Of a DNA stretch of 64,000 bases, positions 52,200 through 60,939 are shown piece by piece. Each line of letters starts with the position of its first letter. The stretch's first letter is position 1. The translations under genes and the position numbers were made by a program. The DNA lies in the NCBI GenBank assembly GCA_945862145.1, contig CAMAXE010000017.1:39606-103605 (forward strand), written 5' to 3'. The notes beneath the pieces were generated by a model. That model ran no database searches. It was not told the DNA's origin and saw nothing but the letters and a program-made list of their open reading frames with translations. The stretch is from Klebsiella pneumoniae (lineage in GTDB: Bacteria; Pseudomonadota; Gammaproteobacteria; Pseudomonadales; UBA5518).

Positions 52200-53792
52200 C
52201 TAGCCGATCAAGGGTGCTCTGCGTGCCTGCAGCACGCGCTCCAGCGCAAATGCTCCCTGCAGCAGTGCGCTCTCCTCAAAACGCCGCGCCACCAGCGTCA
52301 CACCTATCGGCAGACCGCGAATGAACCCGGCGGGTACCGTGATGCTCGGATAGCCTGCCGCGGCTGCGGCGGAGGCCAGCACCGGCCAGCCGCCGTCGGG
52401 GCGATCGCCCCATACGGGGTCTATCAGCTCGGCGGGCCCGTTCGAGAGTGCGAGCAGCAGATCCGCTCGTGTCGTCGCAAACAGCACGGCAAGGCCATCG
52501 GTCTCCGCACCCTGCAAAACAGCCGCCAGCGCGCGCCGATAGGCGGGGTCTTCCAATGAGCCCTTGGCTGCAGCAGCCTCGAAAATCTCCTGCCCGAAGA
52601 TTCCCAGTTCCCGTGCTGCCTCTGCCTGGTTGAAGTCGATCAGCGCGGCGAGCGAGCGCGCGGGAACGCGCGCCGGATCAAGCCCTTTCAGGTACGCCTC
52701 CAGCGCGACCTTGAACTCGAAGAGCATGGCCTCGTATTCCGCGTCGCCGAAGGTGGCGAACCCGGGTGGCGCCTCCGCATCGAGCACGATGGCGCCCTCG
52801 TGTGCGAGCGCCGCACGCACGCTCTCGTGCACGCCGGCCGCGTCGGTGTGCGAGGAGGCCGCCGGGGCGAGCACACCGATACGCAGGCCGCGCAGCCGTG
52901 CGGACTTGAGTTGCGCCAGATCCGGCACCGGGGTGTTGCCCGTCTCGCGCATCGCCGCGAACAGCGCAGCGGCGTCGGCAACCGAGCGGGCCATGGGCCC
53001 GGCGGTGTCCTGTCGGGGGGTGATGGGCACGATGCCCCTGCCGCTCACCGCGCCCACCGTGGGTTTGAGACCCACGATGCCGTTCACCGAGGCGGGTGAG
53101 AGTATCGAGCCGTCGGTCTCGGTGCCGATGGCAGCCGCGCAGAAGCTGGCCGCCGCACCCACCGCAGAGCCCGCGCTGGAGCCCGAGGGGTTGCGCAGGC
53201 GGTCATGGGCGTTGCGGGTCTGGCCGCCCACCGCGCTCCAGCCGCTGGTAGAGCGGTTACCGCGGAAATTCGCCCATTCGCTCAGATTGGCCTTGCCGAG
53301 CACGATGGCGCCGGCAGCCCGCAGGCGTGCCACCAGCGGGGCGTCTGCGGCGTGAAAGGACCGGGCGAGTGCCAGTGAGCCTGCGGTGGTGGGCAGTGGG
53401 TCCAGCGTTTCGATGTTGTCCTTGATCAGCAGCGGAATGCCGTGCAGCGGACCGCGCAGTTTGCCGGCCTTGCGCTCCTGGTCCAGCCTGCGTGCCGCAG
53501 CCAGCGCGGCGGGGTTCACCGCGAGCACTGATCGATACTGCGGCCCCGCGTGATCGAATCGGGCGATGCGGTCCAGATAGGCCCCGACCAGCGCCGTGGC
53601 GCTCGATTCACCGCCTGCCATGGCCTGCTGCAGTTCAGCGAAGGAGCGCCCCACCGGATCAAAAGCTGCGGCTCGCCGGCGCTCCACAGCCGGCAGCGAG
53701 TCCGCGAGCAGGCCAAACGCCGGCAGCCCCAGCGAGAGGACGGCGCTCTGGCGCAGGAAGCGGCGCCGTTCCGCTGATGGGGGTCTAGTCAT
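52200..53792 (-). CDS. Amidase (amidase signature family), Tat-exported
   Basis: 530 aa. The N-terminus (ERRRFLRQSAVLSLGLPAFG) is a twin-arginine-type signal, so the enzyme is probably periplasmic. Ser-cisSer-Lys centre: Lys in GIPLLIKDNIETLD, Ser residues in NPSGSSAGSAVGAAA and GTETDGSILSPASVNG. Hydrolyses an amide bond; the closest-looking group is the 6-aminohexanoate/glutamyl-amidase-like set, but the substrate is not shown. Convergent with the LON-domain gene. Confidence 0.88.
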   Translation of the reverse strand: MTRPPSAERRRFLRQSAVLSLGLPAFGLLADSLPAVERRRAAAFDPVGRSFAELQQAMAGGESSATALVGAYLDRIARFDHAGPQYRSVLAVNPAALAAARRLDQERKAGKLRGPLHGIPLLIKDNIETLDPLPTTAGSLALARSFHAADAPLVARLRAAGAIVLGKANLSEWANFRGNRSTSGWSAVGGQTRNAHDRLRNPSGSSAGSAVGAAASFCAAAIGTETDGSILSPASVNGIVGLKPTVGAVSGRGIVPITPRQDTAGPMARSVADAAALFAAMRETGNTPVPDLAQLKSARLRGLRIGVLAPAASSHTDAAGVHESVRAALAHEGAIVLDAEAPPGFATFGDAEYEAMLFEFKVALEAYLKGLDPARVPARSLAALIDFNQAEAARELGIFGQEIFEAAAAKGSLEDPAYRRALAAVLQGAETDGLAVLFATTRADLLLALSNGPAELIDPVWGDRPDGGWPVLASAAAAAGYPSITVPAGFIRGLPIGVTLVARRFEESALLQGAFALERVLQARRAPLIG

Positions 53793-54059
53793 AGCGCAGA
53801 AGTATCAGCGCCTTGTTGCCAACGGTACAGCCCGCACCGGTCCCGCTGAGCCCCTTTGCGACCGGCGCTTGGCCTGCAGCACATGGAGGCTGAAAATTCA
53901 GACAGCTCAGGCACCAACTTTTTCCGTGGCCGCGTGTAAGTGTTCTCGGGAGCCATCACGAATCCGTAACATCCGGAGCGTGAATCGGGCCGCCGGTTGC
54001 GGTGGCGCCTGGTCAGAGCCCCACGTTTCGATGGTTGATGTACTGGTAGCGGAGATCCA

Positions 54060-54866
54060 ATGGACGCAAGGATAGAAGAACTCATTCACGCCGAGCTCGA
54101 CGGCACCTTGGGCGCTGGCGAGAAGGCGGAACTGGAAGCGGCGGTGGCCGCTTCCCCCGAGGCGGCCCGTCTGCGGCAGGCCTTGGCCGGGCTGCAAGCG
54201 GTCTTTTCCGCCGAGGAGCGGGTCGATCCACCTGCCTCACTCGTCGAGGCAATCACCCGTTCCATCACGCTGCCGCAGCCGGCAGCAGCGGCCCCGGAGC
54301 CGCGGAACGGACCATCCAGCAATTTCATCAAGACGGGTTCGGTTGAGCCGATAATTTTCAAAGGGAGCAAGACAATGGCGCGCTCGAATGGCAGGAAGTG
54401 GTTGGTGCTTGGCGCCTGCAGCGTTCCGGTGGTGGTAGTGCTGGCGATGGCAGCGCAGAATTTTTCGGTCGATGAGTCGCAGGTCTCGGGTACCATCGCC
54501 CCGGCGCAGCGGTATCTGAACAATCAGGTGTCCGCGGATGACCCGGTTGCCGGAACGGGCTCGGGTGGTGGCTCGGGCAGTGGCGTTGATGAGGGCAGCG
54601 TTGAGGCCAAGGGCTTGGACAAAGGTTTGGACAAAGGTCTGGACAAGGGTCTGGACAAGGGCTTGGACAAGGGTCTGGATAAAGGATTGGACAAGGGCTT
54701 GGACAAGGGCTTGGACAAGGGTCTGGACAAGGGCCTGGATAAAGGTTTGGACAAGGGTTTGGACAAGGGTCTGGATAAAGGTTTGGATAAGGGCTTGGAC
54801 AAAGGCCTTGATAAGGGCCTCGACAAACCCGATCTGTCGCCGGCGCCTCAACCTGCCCCGGCTTGA
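54060..54866 (+). CDS. Anti-sigma-factor-like membrane protein with 18 GLDK repeats
   Basis: 268 aa. Residues 1-70 follow the pattern of the cytosolic anti-sigma domain (IHAELDGTLGAGEKAELEAA then ASPEA), but the usual CxxC of the zinc-binding version is replaced by SPEA and the domain has no Cys. One membrane helix at about 113-131 (KWLVLGACSVPVVVVLAM). The outside part has a Gly/Ser linker (165-176), then 18 exact GLDK tetrapeptides (residues 185-256), then a Pro-rich end. Topology expected: N-terminus in, repeats in the periplasm. An ECF sigma factor and PrsW lie 4-5 kb downstream, which supports an anti-sigma role. I have not seen this repeat in known members. Confidence 0.72.
   Translation: MDARIEELIHAELDGTLGAGEKAELEAAVAASPEAARLRQALAGLQAVFSAEERVDPPASLVEAITRSITLPQPAAAAPEPRNGPSSNFIKTGSVEPIIFKGSKTMARSNGRKWLVLGACSVPVVVVLAMAAQNFSVDESQVSGTIAPAQRYLNNQVSADDPVAGTGSGGGSGSGVDEGSVEAKGLDKGLDKGLDKGLDKGLDKGLDKGLDKGLDKGLDKGLDKGLDKGLDKGLDKGLDKGLDKGLDKGLDKGLDKPDLSPAPQPAPA
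54612..54827 (+). repeat. 12-bp tandem repeat, 18 contiguous units encoding GLDK
   Basis: 216 bases, 18 units of the form GGN-YTN-GAY-AAR. Units differ at third positions (and the first base of Leu codons), but every one encodes Gly-Leu-Asp-Lys. Because the period is a multiple of three, other frames are open too, giving spurious ORFs on both strands. Confidence 0.97.
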
Positions 54867-54913
54867 AAAATGGGTATCGATTAACAACAAGAGCTGTTTG
54901 AGACTCGAATCCA

Positions 54914-54950
54914 GGGGCGGCGGGTGTTCAACCCGCCGCCCCCTTCTCTG
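54914..54950 (+). terminator. Hairpin terminator behind the GLDK-repeat gene
   Basis: Perfect 12-base stem GGGGCGGCGGGT / ACCCGCCGCCCC with a five-base loop, followed by a T/C-rich stretch. It separates this gene from the metalloprotease gene, though read-through is possible. Confidence 0.6.
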
Positions 54951-54995
54951 TTACGTTCAAGTGCCAGTCAAACAGCAATGAGAGGGGGCTGCTGA

Positions 54996-57956
54996 ATGCC
55001 TTGTGCGCGTCCCGGTTCGCTGCTTGCGGTCTCCCTCCTCTGGGTTTTTCTGGCGTTGGCCCCTCAAGCCGTGCGTGCGCAGTCAGTGGCTCTGGAAACA
55101 CTTGAAACCAAGGATCTCCGGCTCCTCAACGCCAGCACCAACACGCCCGAGTTAGCGCCTCATGCCGCCCGCAGTTTCCTGAATGCTTTCGAGTTCCACA
55201 AAAAGCTTTTCCACTGGAACCCCTCAGATCCCGTGACGTTGCTGTTGATGGATTTCAGTGACGACGGTAACGGATCAGCCATGACCACGCCGCGTGATGT
55301 GGTGACCGCGCAGGTCTCTCCATCCGACAAGTCATTCGAAACTTCCTTGCCGGTAGACCACCTGTTCAGGTTAATGAGTCATGAGATCACACATCTGGCG
55401 ACATTCGACGCACACACTGATTCAGAAACTTTCTGGCGAGCTGTGTTCCGTGGAAAACCTGCGGTATCCGCGGCCCACCCCGAGACCATCGCCTACGGAT
55501 ACCTGACCGCTCCGAAAGTTGTCGCTCCGCGATGGCAACTGGAAGGCATTGCAACCTTCATGGACACGTGGATGTCCGGCGGCATAGGTCGCGCTCAGGG
55601 TGGCTTTGACGAGATGGTTTTCCGGGCCATGGTGCGCGACAAGACACCCTTCTACAGCGATCTCGGTCTCGTCTCGGAAGGAACCAAGGTCGATTTCAAC
55701 ACCGGTAGCAACGCGTATCTCTACGGCACGCGGTTCATGAGTTATCTCGCTTACCACTACTCGCCCGAAAAACTCATCGAATGGTTCCGGCGTGATCCCG
55801 GGAGCAAGCGCTATTACGCAGATCAGTTCCAGCACGTGTTCGGTGAGCCTCTAAAGGACGTGTGGCAACACTGGATCGCCTTCGAGCATGAATTCCAGGC
55901 GAAGAACCTCGCATCTGTTCGCCAGTTTCCGCTCACGACTGGCGAGCGCCTGAGCAAGCAACCGGTCGGTTGGGTGTCGCGCATGTTTGTGGATGAGTCC
56001 AGCGGCAGCATGGTCGGTGGTTTGATGTACCCCGGTGTTGTGGCACACCTGGGCGCGATTTCGCTTGCGGATGGGACTGAAAAAAACCTTCATGACATCA
56101 AGGGAGCGACAAAGTATTCGGTGACCTCCACCGCCTGGGATCCAGAGGCGCGACGTCTGTTTTTCGTCGAGGATGGGGCACGTTTGCGTGACCTGCGCTA
56201 CCTCGATCTTGCGACCGGCAAGGTAACGCCCATCGCCGAGAACGCGAGGATCGGCAACCTCGTGTTCAACAAAAAAGACAAATCGCTCTGGGGCGTGCAG
56301 CACGAGGGAGGCAAGGTTGCTCTCGTGGGTATCCTTCCTCCCTATGAGAGGTTGATAGAGCTCTACCAAGCGCCCTACGGGCAGGTGATATCCGATATGG
56401 ATATCTCACCCGATGGGCGTTATCTGTCGGCAACCGTGGGTGATATCCAGGGGCAGCAGTTTCTGCAGGTGTTCCGTATCAGCGAACTGGTCGACGGTAC
56501 TTTCAAGGCGGCAGCCCAATTCAATTTCGGGCGTGCATTCCCCGAAGGCTTTGTGTTTTCCCCCGACGGGAAGTATCTGTACGGAAGCGCCTATTACACG
56601 GGCGTTTCGAATATCTACCGCTTCGAGCTGGACACGGGGGATATGCAGGCGGTGACCAATGCCGAGACCGGCTTCTTCCGCCCCATTCCGCAGGCAGATG
56701 GTTCACTGATCGTTTTCGAGTACACGGGTACGGGCTTCATACCTACCCGGCTGGGGAGCCCGCAACCATTACAGGACCTCGGTACGATCACTTTTCTCGG
56801 CAATGAACTGGTGAAAAAGCATCCCGTGCTGGCCACCTGGGGCGTGGGGGATCCCGCCAAAGTGGATCTGGAACCCCAGGTAAAGAGCCGTTCCGACTAC
56901 GTTCCCTGGCGCAGGCTGGAGCATGAACCTTCCTACCCCATACTCGAGGGCTACAAGGAAAAAGCTGCGCTCGGTTACAGCTTCAACTGGAGCGACCCGA
57001 TCCTTCTCGACACGGTGAAACTGGACCTCAGTTATTCCGCTGATAGCACGGTGGATGCAGACGAGAGATTGCATATCGACGCCCAGTACACCCACATGGA
57101 CTGGACGTTCCGTTACTGGCACAACGACGCCAACTTCTATGATCTTTTCGGCCCTACCGAGCGCAGCCGAAAGGGGGATGCCTGGATCGTGAGTTATGAC
57201 CACTCGTTGATCTACGATCCACCGCGCCAGCTCGACTTCAGCGCCGACATCGCCTACTACAAGGGCCTCGACACGCTGCCCAGCAACCAGAATGCCCAGG
57301 CAGTCATCGATGAATTGTGGTCGGGCAATTTCGGGTGGAATTACTCTCACACCGACAGTTCCCAAGGTGCTTCGGAGGACGAAAAAGGCCTGCGCTGGGA
57401 ACTGCGCTCCGAGCTCGATTACGCGAACTCCACCGTGTATCCCAAGCTGCATGCCGGGTTTGATCTCGGGTTTGCGTTGCCCATAAAACATGCCTCAATC
57501 TGGCTCTACAGCGCCGCTGGCGCCGCCGACGGCAACCGCAGCGAGGCGCTCACCAATTTCTATTTCGGCGGCTTCGGCAACAACTATGTCGACGATAACT
57601 CGGTGAAGCGTTACCGGAGTTACGACAGCCTTCCCGGCTTCGAGATCGGCGAGATCAGCGCACGGCAATTTGCCAGGGCAGTGGTAGAGCTGAACGCGCC
57701 GCCGCTACGGTTTGCGGAGGTCGGCACGCCAGGGTTTTATCTCGGTGAGATCCGGTCGTCGGTTTTTGCCGGCAGCTTATGGGCCGAACCCGGCACCTCG
57801 CTCGACCGCACCTACTCCACGGTGGGCGCGCAGTTCGATCTCTCGTTCACGGCGCTGCACCGCTTGCCCATGACGCTGTCGGTGGGCTACGCGCAGGGCT
57901 TTGCCTCTGGCGGCGACAGCTCCGGTGAGTTCATGCTATCGCTCAAGATTCTTTAA
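54996..57956 (+). CDS. Secreted metalloprotease-like protein: HExxH domain, beta-propeller, outer-membrane barrel
   Basis: 986 aa; ATG behind GAGGGGG. Signal peptide to about residue 29 (APQAVRAQS). Gluzincin-type zinc site: His129-Glu130-x-x-His133 in LMSHEITHLATF, with a third ligand candidate Glu183 in PRWQLEGIATF, as in peptidase_MA-like enzymes. The middle part (about 320-620) has propeller strands with ISPDGRYL and FSPDGKYLYGSAY. The last 330 or so residues are amphipathic strands ending MLSLKIL, which I read as a BamA/surface-antigen-like barrel. Such a protein would sit in the outer membrane with the protease and propeller in the periplasm or outside. Fourteen bases before prsW, so probably the same transcript. 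Confidence 0.78.
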   Translation: MPCARPGSLLAVSLLWVFLALAPQAVRAQSVALETLETKDLRLLNASTNTPELAPHAARSFLNAFEFHKKLFHWNPSDPVTLLLMDFSDDGNGSAMTTPRDVVTAQVSPSDKSFETSLPVDHLFRLMSHEITHLATFDAHTDSETFWRAVFRGKPAVSAAHPETIAYGYLTAPKVVAPRWQLEGIATFMDTWMSGGIGRAQGGFDEMVFRAMVRDKTPFYSDLGLVSEGTKVDFNTGSNAYLYGTRFMSYLAYHYSPEKLIEWFRRDPGSKRYYADQFQHVFGEPLKDVWQHWIAFEHEFQAKNLASVRQFPLTTGERLSKQPVGWVSRMFVDESSGSMVGGLMYPGVVAHLGAISLADGTEKNLHDIKGATKYSVTSTAWDPEARRLFFVEDGARLRDLRYLDLATGKVTPIAENARIGNLVFNKKDKSLWGVQHEGGKVALVGILPPYERLIELYQAPYGQVISDMDISPDGRYLSATVGDIQGQQFLQVFRISELVDGTFKAAAQFNFGRAFPEGFVFSPDGKYLYGSAYYTGVSNIYRFELDTGDMQAVTNAETGFFRPIPQADGSLIVFEYTGTGFIPTRLGSPQPLQDLGTITFLGNELVKKHPVLATWGVGDPAKVDLEPQVKSRSDYVPWRRLEHEPSYPILEGYKEKAALGYSFNWSDPILLDTVKLDLSYSADSTVDADERLHIDAQYTHMDWTFRYWHNDANFYDLFGPTERSRKGDAWIVSYDHSLIYDPPRQLDFSADIAYYKGLDTLPSNQNAQAVIDELWSGNFGWNYSHTDSSQGASEDEKGLRWELRSELDYANSTVYPKLHAGFDLGFALPIKHASIWLYSAAGAADGNRSEALTNFYFGGFGNNYVDDNSVKRYRSYDSLPGFEIGEISARQFARAVVELNAPPLRFAEVGTPGFYLGEIRSSVFAGSLWAEPGTSLDRTYSTVGAQFDLSFTALHRLPMTLSVGYAQGFASGGDSSGEFMLSLKIL

Positions 57957-57969
57957 GAAGGGTTCCCGC

Positions 57970-59001
57970 ATGGGCGCAGCTGCATCACAAGCCCTGAGTA
58001 TTGCGGTGGCCATCCTGCCGGTGCTCGCCCTGCTCGCGCTGCTGAAATTCCTCGACAGCTTCAAGCTGGTCCGGTTTTCCGTGATCCTGCAGATGATCGC
58101 CGCCGGTGGCTGTGTGGGGCTGCTCGCCTATGTGATTAACGGCCAGTTGCTGGCAGCCACGGCCATGGAGCTACGGACCTACTCGCGCTACGTCGCGCCG
58201 GTTATCGAGGAACTGCTCAAGGCCTCGGTGCTTGTCTACCTCTTCAGCAGGCACCGGGTAGGCTTTCTGGTTGATGCCGCCATTCTGGGTTTTGCGGTGG
58301 GCGCAGGGTTTGCGGTGATAGAAAACAGCTATTTCCTGTTTAACTCCCAACTGAACCTTGGCGTCTGGATCGTGCGCGGTTTCGGGACAGCGGTGATGCA
58401 CGGTGGCGTGACGGCCATTTTTGGCATCCTGACCATGGCGGCCATCGAGCGGCGCGAGGCGCTGACGCCCATGACCTGCCTGCCAGGCCTTGTGGTGGCG
58501 GCCCTGATCCACTCGGCCTACAACCATGTGTTCTTCTCGCCCGTGCTTTCCGCGCTCGGCATCTTCCTGCTGATGCCGCCCTTCATGATCTGGGTGTTCT
58601 CCCGCAGCAACGAGACGCTGACCGGCTGGATGGAACTCGGATTCGAGGCCGATGTGGACTTGCTGCAGCAGTTGAACTCTAACGAGTTTCGCGACACGCA
58701 TGTGGGGCAGTACCTGAGGACGCTCGGCGAGCGCTTCGACGGCCTGACGCTCGCCGACATGCTCTGTTACCTGCGGATCTATACGGAGCTTTCGCTGCGC
58801 GCCAAGGGCGCGATGATGATGCGGGAGCTTGATGTGGTGGTTCCTCCCGATCCCGAACTTGCCGGGATGTTCGCCGAGATGCGGCATCTGGAAAAAAGCA
58901 TCGGCAGGATCGCGATGCTTGCTCTGGCGCCTCTGGTGAATACCAACCGGCGGGATCGATGGCATCTGGGACAGCTGGAGTCTGAGCTCGGCGGTGCCTG
59001 A
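57970..59001 (+). CDS. prsW: PrsW-family glutamic intramembrane protease
   Basis: 343 aa from the ATG at 57970; longer in-frame sequence overlaps the previous gene. Seven or eight membrane helices. The family's active-site elements are present: Glu80, Glu81 and Lys84 (PVIEELLKA), Glu118 (FAVIENSYF), His144 (AVMHGGV), and His181 with His186 (HSAYNHVFF). In Bacillus, PrsW makes the first cut in the anti-sigma factor RsiW. A soluble cytosolic tail of about 120 residues follows. Neighbours on both sides (an anti-sigma-like protein and an ECF sigma factor) fit that job here. Confidence 0.88.
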   Translation: MGAAASQALSIAVAILPVLALLALLKFLDSFKLVRFSVILQMIAAGGCVGLLAYVINGQLLAATAMELRTYSRYVAPVIEELLKASVLVYLFSRHRVGFLVDAAILGFAVGAGFAVIENSYFLFNSQLNLGVWIVRGFGTAVMHGGVTAIFGILTMAAIERREALTPMTCLPGLVVAALIHSAYNHVFFSPVLSALGIFLLMPPFMIWVFSRSNETLTGWMELGFEADVDLLQQLNSNEFRDTHVGQYLRTLGERFDGLTLADMLCYLRIYTELSLRAKGAMMMRELDVVVPPDPELAGMFAEMRHLEKSIGRIAMLALAPLVNTNRRDRWHLGQLESELGGA

Positions 59002-59014
59002 GCCCTGCGTGTTG

Positions 59015-59563
59015 TCAGTCGCGGCTCTGCAAGAGCTCCGCAAGCTTGCGGCGGGCGCTGAAGAGACGCGATTTCACGGTTTCTTCGTGGATCTGCAGGA
59101 TCTCGGCGATCTCGGCGTAGTTCAGGTCCGAGAAATGCCGCAAAACGATCACCGAGCGGGCGTCTTCCTTGAGTTGCTGTAGCGCTTGATGGAGCCTTGC
59201 CGCCTCACTCGCCTGCCCTAGAGCCTCTTCGGGGCCCGGGTCCATCGGCTCGGTGGCCTGTGCATCCGCTGTGTAGCCCTGCCGGCGTGAGGCGTTCAGG
59301 GCCTCGTTGATGGTGATGCGGTAGATCCAGCTGAAGAATTTCTGGTTGGCGTCGTAGAGGTGGAGCTTCTCGAAGGCCTTGATGAACGCGTTCTGGACCG
59401 TGTCGGCGGCGTCGTCCGGGTTGCGCTGCATCCGCAGGGCAACATTGAACAGCGCCCGTTGGTACTTGCGCGCCAACAGGTCCAGCGCCTGACGATCGCC
59501 GTTTCGGCAGCGAGCTACCAGTTCGGTGTCTTCAGTAGTGTCGTCTCGCCCCGAATCAGTCAT
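59015..59563 (-). CDS. ECF-type RNA polymerase sigma factor (RpoE-like)
   Basis: 182 aa from the ATG at 59563 (GAGG upstream). Region 2: DLLARKYQRALFNVALRMQR, then DAADTVQNAFIKAFEKL and FFSWIYRITINEALNASRR. Region 4: SVIVLRHFSDLNYAEIAEIL and EETVKSRLFSARRKLAELL. The long acidic linker (TEPMDPGPEEAL) is as in RpoE/AlgU-like factors. It would direct an envelope-stress or similar regulon. No anti-sigma gene follows it directly, since the next gene (prsW) is convergent, 13 bases away. The GLDK-repeat protein is the best local candidate partner. Confidence 0.9.
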   Translation of the reverse strand: MTDSGRDDTTEDTELVARCRNGDRQALDLLARKYQRALFNVALRMQRNPDDAADTVQNAFIKAFEKLHLYDANQKFFSWIYRITINEALNASRRQGYTADAQATEPMDPGPEEALGQASEAARLHQALQQLKEDARSVIVLRHFSDLNYAEIAEILQIHEETVKSRLFSARRKLAELLQSRD

Positions 59564-59652
59564 CAGCCCTCTGGAGCTCCCCTTTTTTTTGAGTCGCCGA
59601 GTCTCCAATCTCTAATACTACATAGCATGATCAGGCTTGCGAAAGGCGCTGG

Positions 59653-60180
59653 TCAGTGCCCGGCGAACTCACCAAGCCAGAAAGTACCAATTCCGAGCCC
59701 CTCGAGGCGCCGGCTGCCGCCCAGATCGGGCAGATTTATGGCTGCCACGCACTCGACGATGCGCCCGCCCAGATCGCGCACCAGTCCTGCGGCGGCCTCT
59801 GCGGTGCCCCCGGTGGCGATCAGGTCATCCACCAGCAGCACGCTCTCGCCGGCGGTGATGGCATCGACGTGGATCTCGAGCCGGTCGGTGCCGTACTCCA
59901 GCGCGTAGTCGCGTCCGATCACCTCGTACGGCAGCTTGCCGTGCTTGCGTATGGGCACGAAACCGGCCCCCAGCGCCCAGGCAAGCGGTGCCCCGAGGAT
60001 AAAGCCGCGTGCCTCGATGGCCGCCACCTTGTCGATGCGCTGGCCTTTGTAGCGTGCCACCAGTGCGTCGATCAGCAACCGGAACCCCTCGGCGTCCTGG
60101 AGCAGGGTGGTGATGTCGCGGAACATGATCCCTTCGCGCGGGTAGTGGGGGATGGTGCGTATACGTGACTCGATAGGCAT
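59653..60180 (-). CDS. apt: Adenine phosphoribosyltransferase
   Basis: 175 aa, usual length. IRTIPHYPREGIMFRDITTL at the start, AIEARGFILGAPLAWALGAG, and the PRPP loop SVLLVDDLIATGGTAEAAAG. It salvages adenine to AMP. ATG with AGGA upstream. Twelve bases behind the alpha/beta-hydrolase gene in the same direction. Confidence 0.96.
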   Translation of the reverse strand: MPIESRIRTIPHYPREGIMFRDITTLLQDAEGFRLLIDALVARYKGQRIDKVAAIEARGFILGAPLAWALGAGFVPIRKHGKLPYEVIGRDYALEYGTDRLEIHVDAITAGESVLLVDDLIATGGTAEAAAGLVRDLGGRIVECVAAINLPDLGGSRRLEGLGIGTFWLGEFAGH

Positions 60181-60192
60181 GGCGGTTTCCTG

Positions 60193-60939
60193 TCAGGGCT
60201 CGGGCCGGAGATCGAGCAGCCAGTTCCGCAGCAGGCGGAACGACAGCTCGCCCATGACGGGGATCTCATAGAGCGTGTGGGTGGCGTCTTTCAGCAGATG
60301 GTAGTCGATGCGGTTTGCGTCGGCGGCGGCCACGAAATTGCGGATTGTCTGCAGCGGGATCGACTCGTCCCGGCCGGCGGCAATCAGCTGGATGGGCCCG
60401 GCGAAATCGCGCAGCGCGGCGAGGGCACGGTTGTCCGCGGACGTGCGTGGTTCCGAGCGCCAGGCCCGCGAAGCGCCGCTCTCGATGTAGGTCCCGACCG
60501 GGGGTCCACTGAAGATCTCGTCCGGGTAGTTTGCCGGCACGCGAAGGCTCAGTGCCGCTACCGGGCGCTCGCGGCTGAGGAGCATCGAGAGATAGCCCCC
60601 GAGGCTGCAGCCGCATACCGCGATTGGGCTGTCGCCGCCCCCGGCCTGCGCGAGCCAGTCGAAGGCGGCTCGGGTCTGGGCGAGGAACTCCTCCAACGTG
60701 AACTCGAGCAACTGGCCATCGCTCAGGCCGTGCCCGCCCAGATCGAAGCTGAGACACAGGAAGCCATCGCGTGCCAGCACCCGCGCGAGGCGTACATCGT
60801 TCGCGTCCTGCGCGCCGGTCCAGCCGTGTACGAACAGCACGCTCGCGCGCGGCGTTGCCCCGCGTTGCGGCGGGCGGAACAGGCGCAGTGCCACCCGTCG
60901 CCCGCCGCAGTCGAGGTAGTCGACGGGCGGCATCACCAT
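60193..60939 (-). CDS. Alpha/beta-hydrolase
   Basis: 248 aa from the ATG at 60939 (AGGA eight bases upstream). VLFVHGWTGAQDANDVRLA, the nucleophile elbow CGCSLGGYLSMLL, Asp in AAGRDESIPLQT and His in KDATHTLYEIP give a full Ser-Asp-His triad. The lid is short, as in dienelactone-hydrolase or acyl-esterase types. The ATG overlaps the acyltransferase stop (ATGGTGATGA), so the two proteins are made together and may act on the same acylated sugar or lipid. Confidence 0.86.
   Translation of the reverse strand: MVMPPVDYLDCGGRRVALRLFRPPQRGATPRASVLFVHGWTGAQDANDVRLARVLARDGFLCLSFDLGGHGLSDGQLLEFTLEEFLAQTRAAFDWLAQAGGGDSPIAVCGCSLGGYLSMLLSRERPVAALSLRVPANYPDEIFSGPPVGTYIESGASRAWRSEPRTSADNRALAALRDFAGPIQLIAAGRDESIPLQTIRNFVAAADANRIDYHLLKDATHTLYEIPVMGELSFRLLRNWLLDLRPEP

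Noticed and set aside
54612..54827. Possible CRISPR or other spaced repeat array
   Set aside because: Units are contiguous 12-mers without spacers and lie inside a coding frame.
54524..54981. Pro/Leu/Ser/Lys-rich (minus) and Trp/Thr/Arg-rich (plus) frames over the GLDK repeat
   Set aside because: The 12-bp period keeps every frame open. Only the GLDK frame has a start, a domain before it and purely silent variation.
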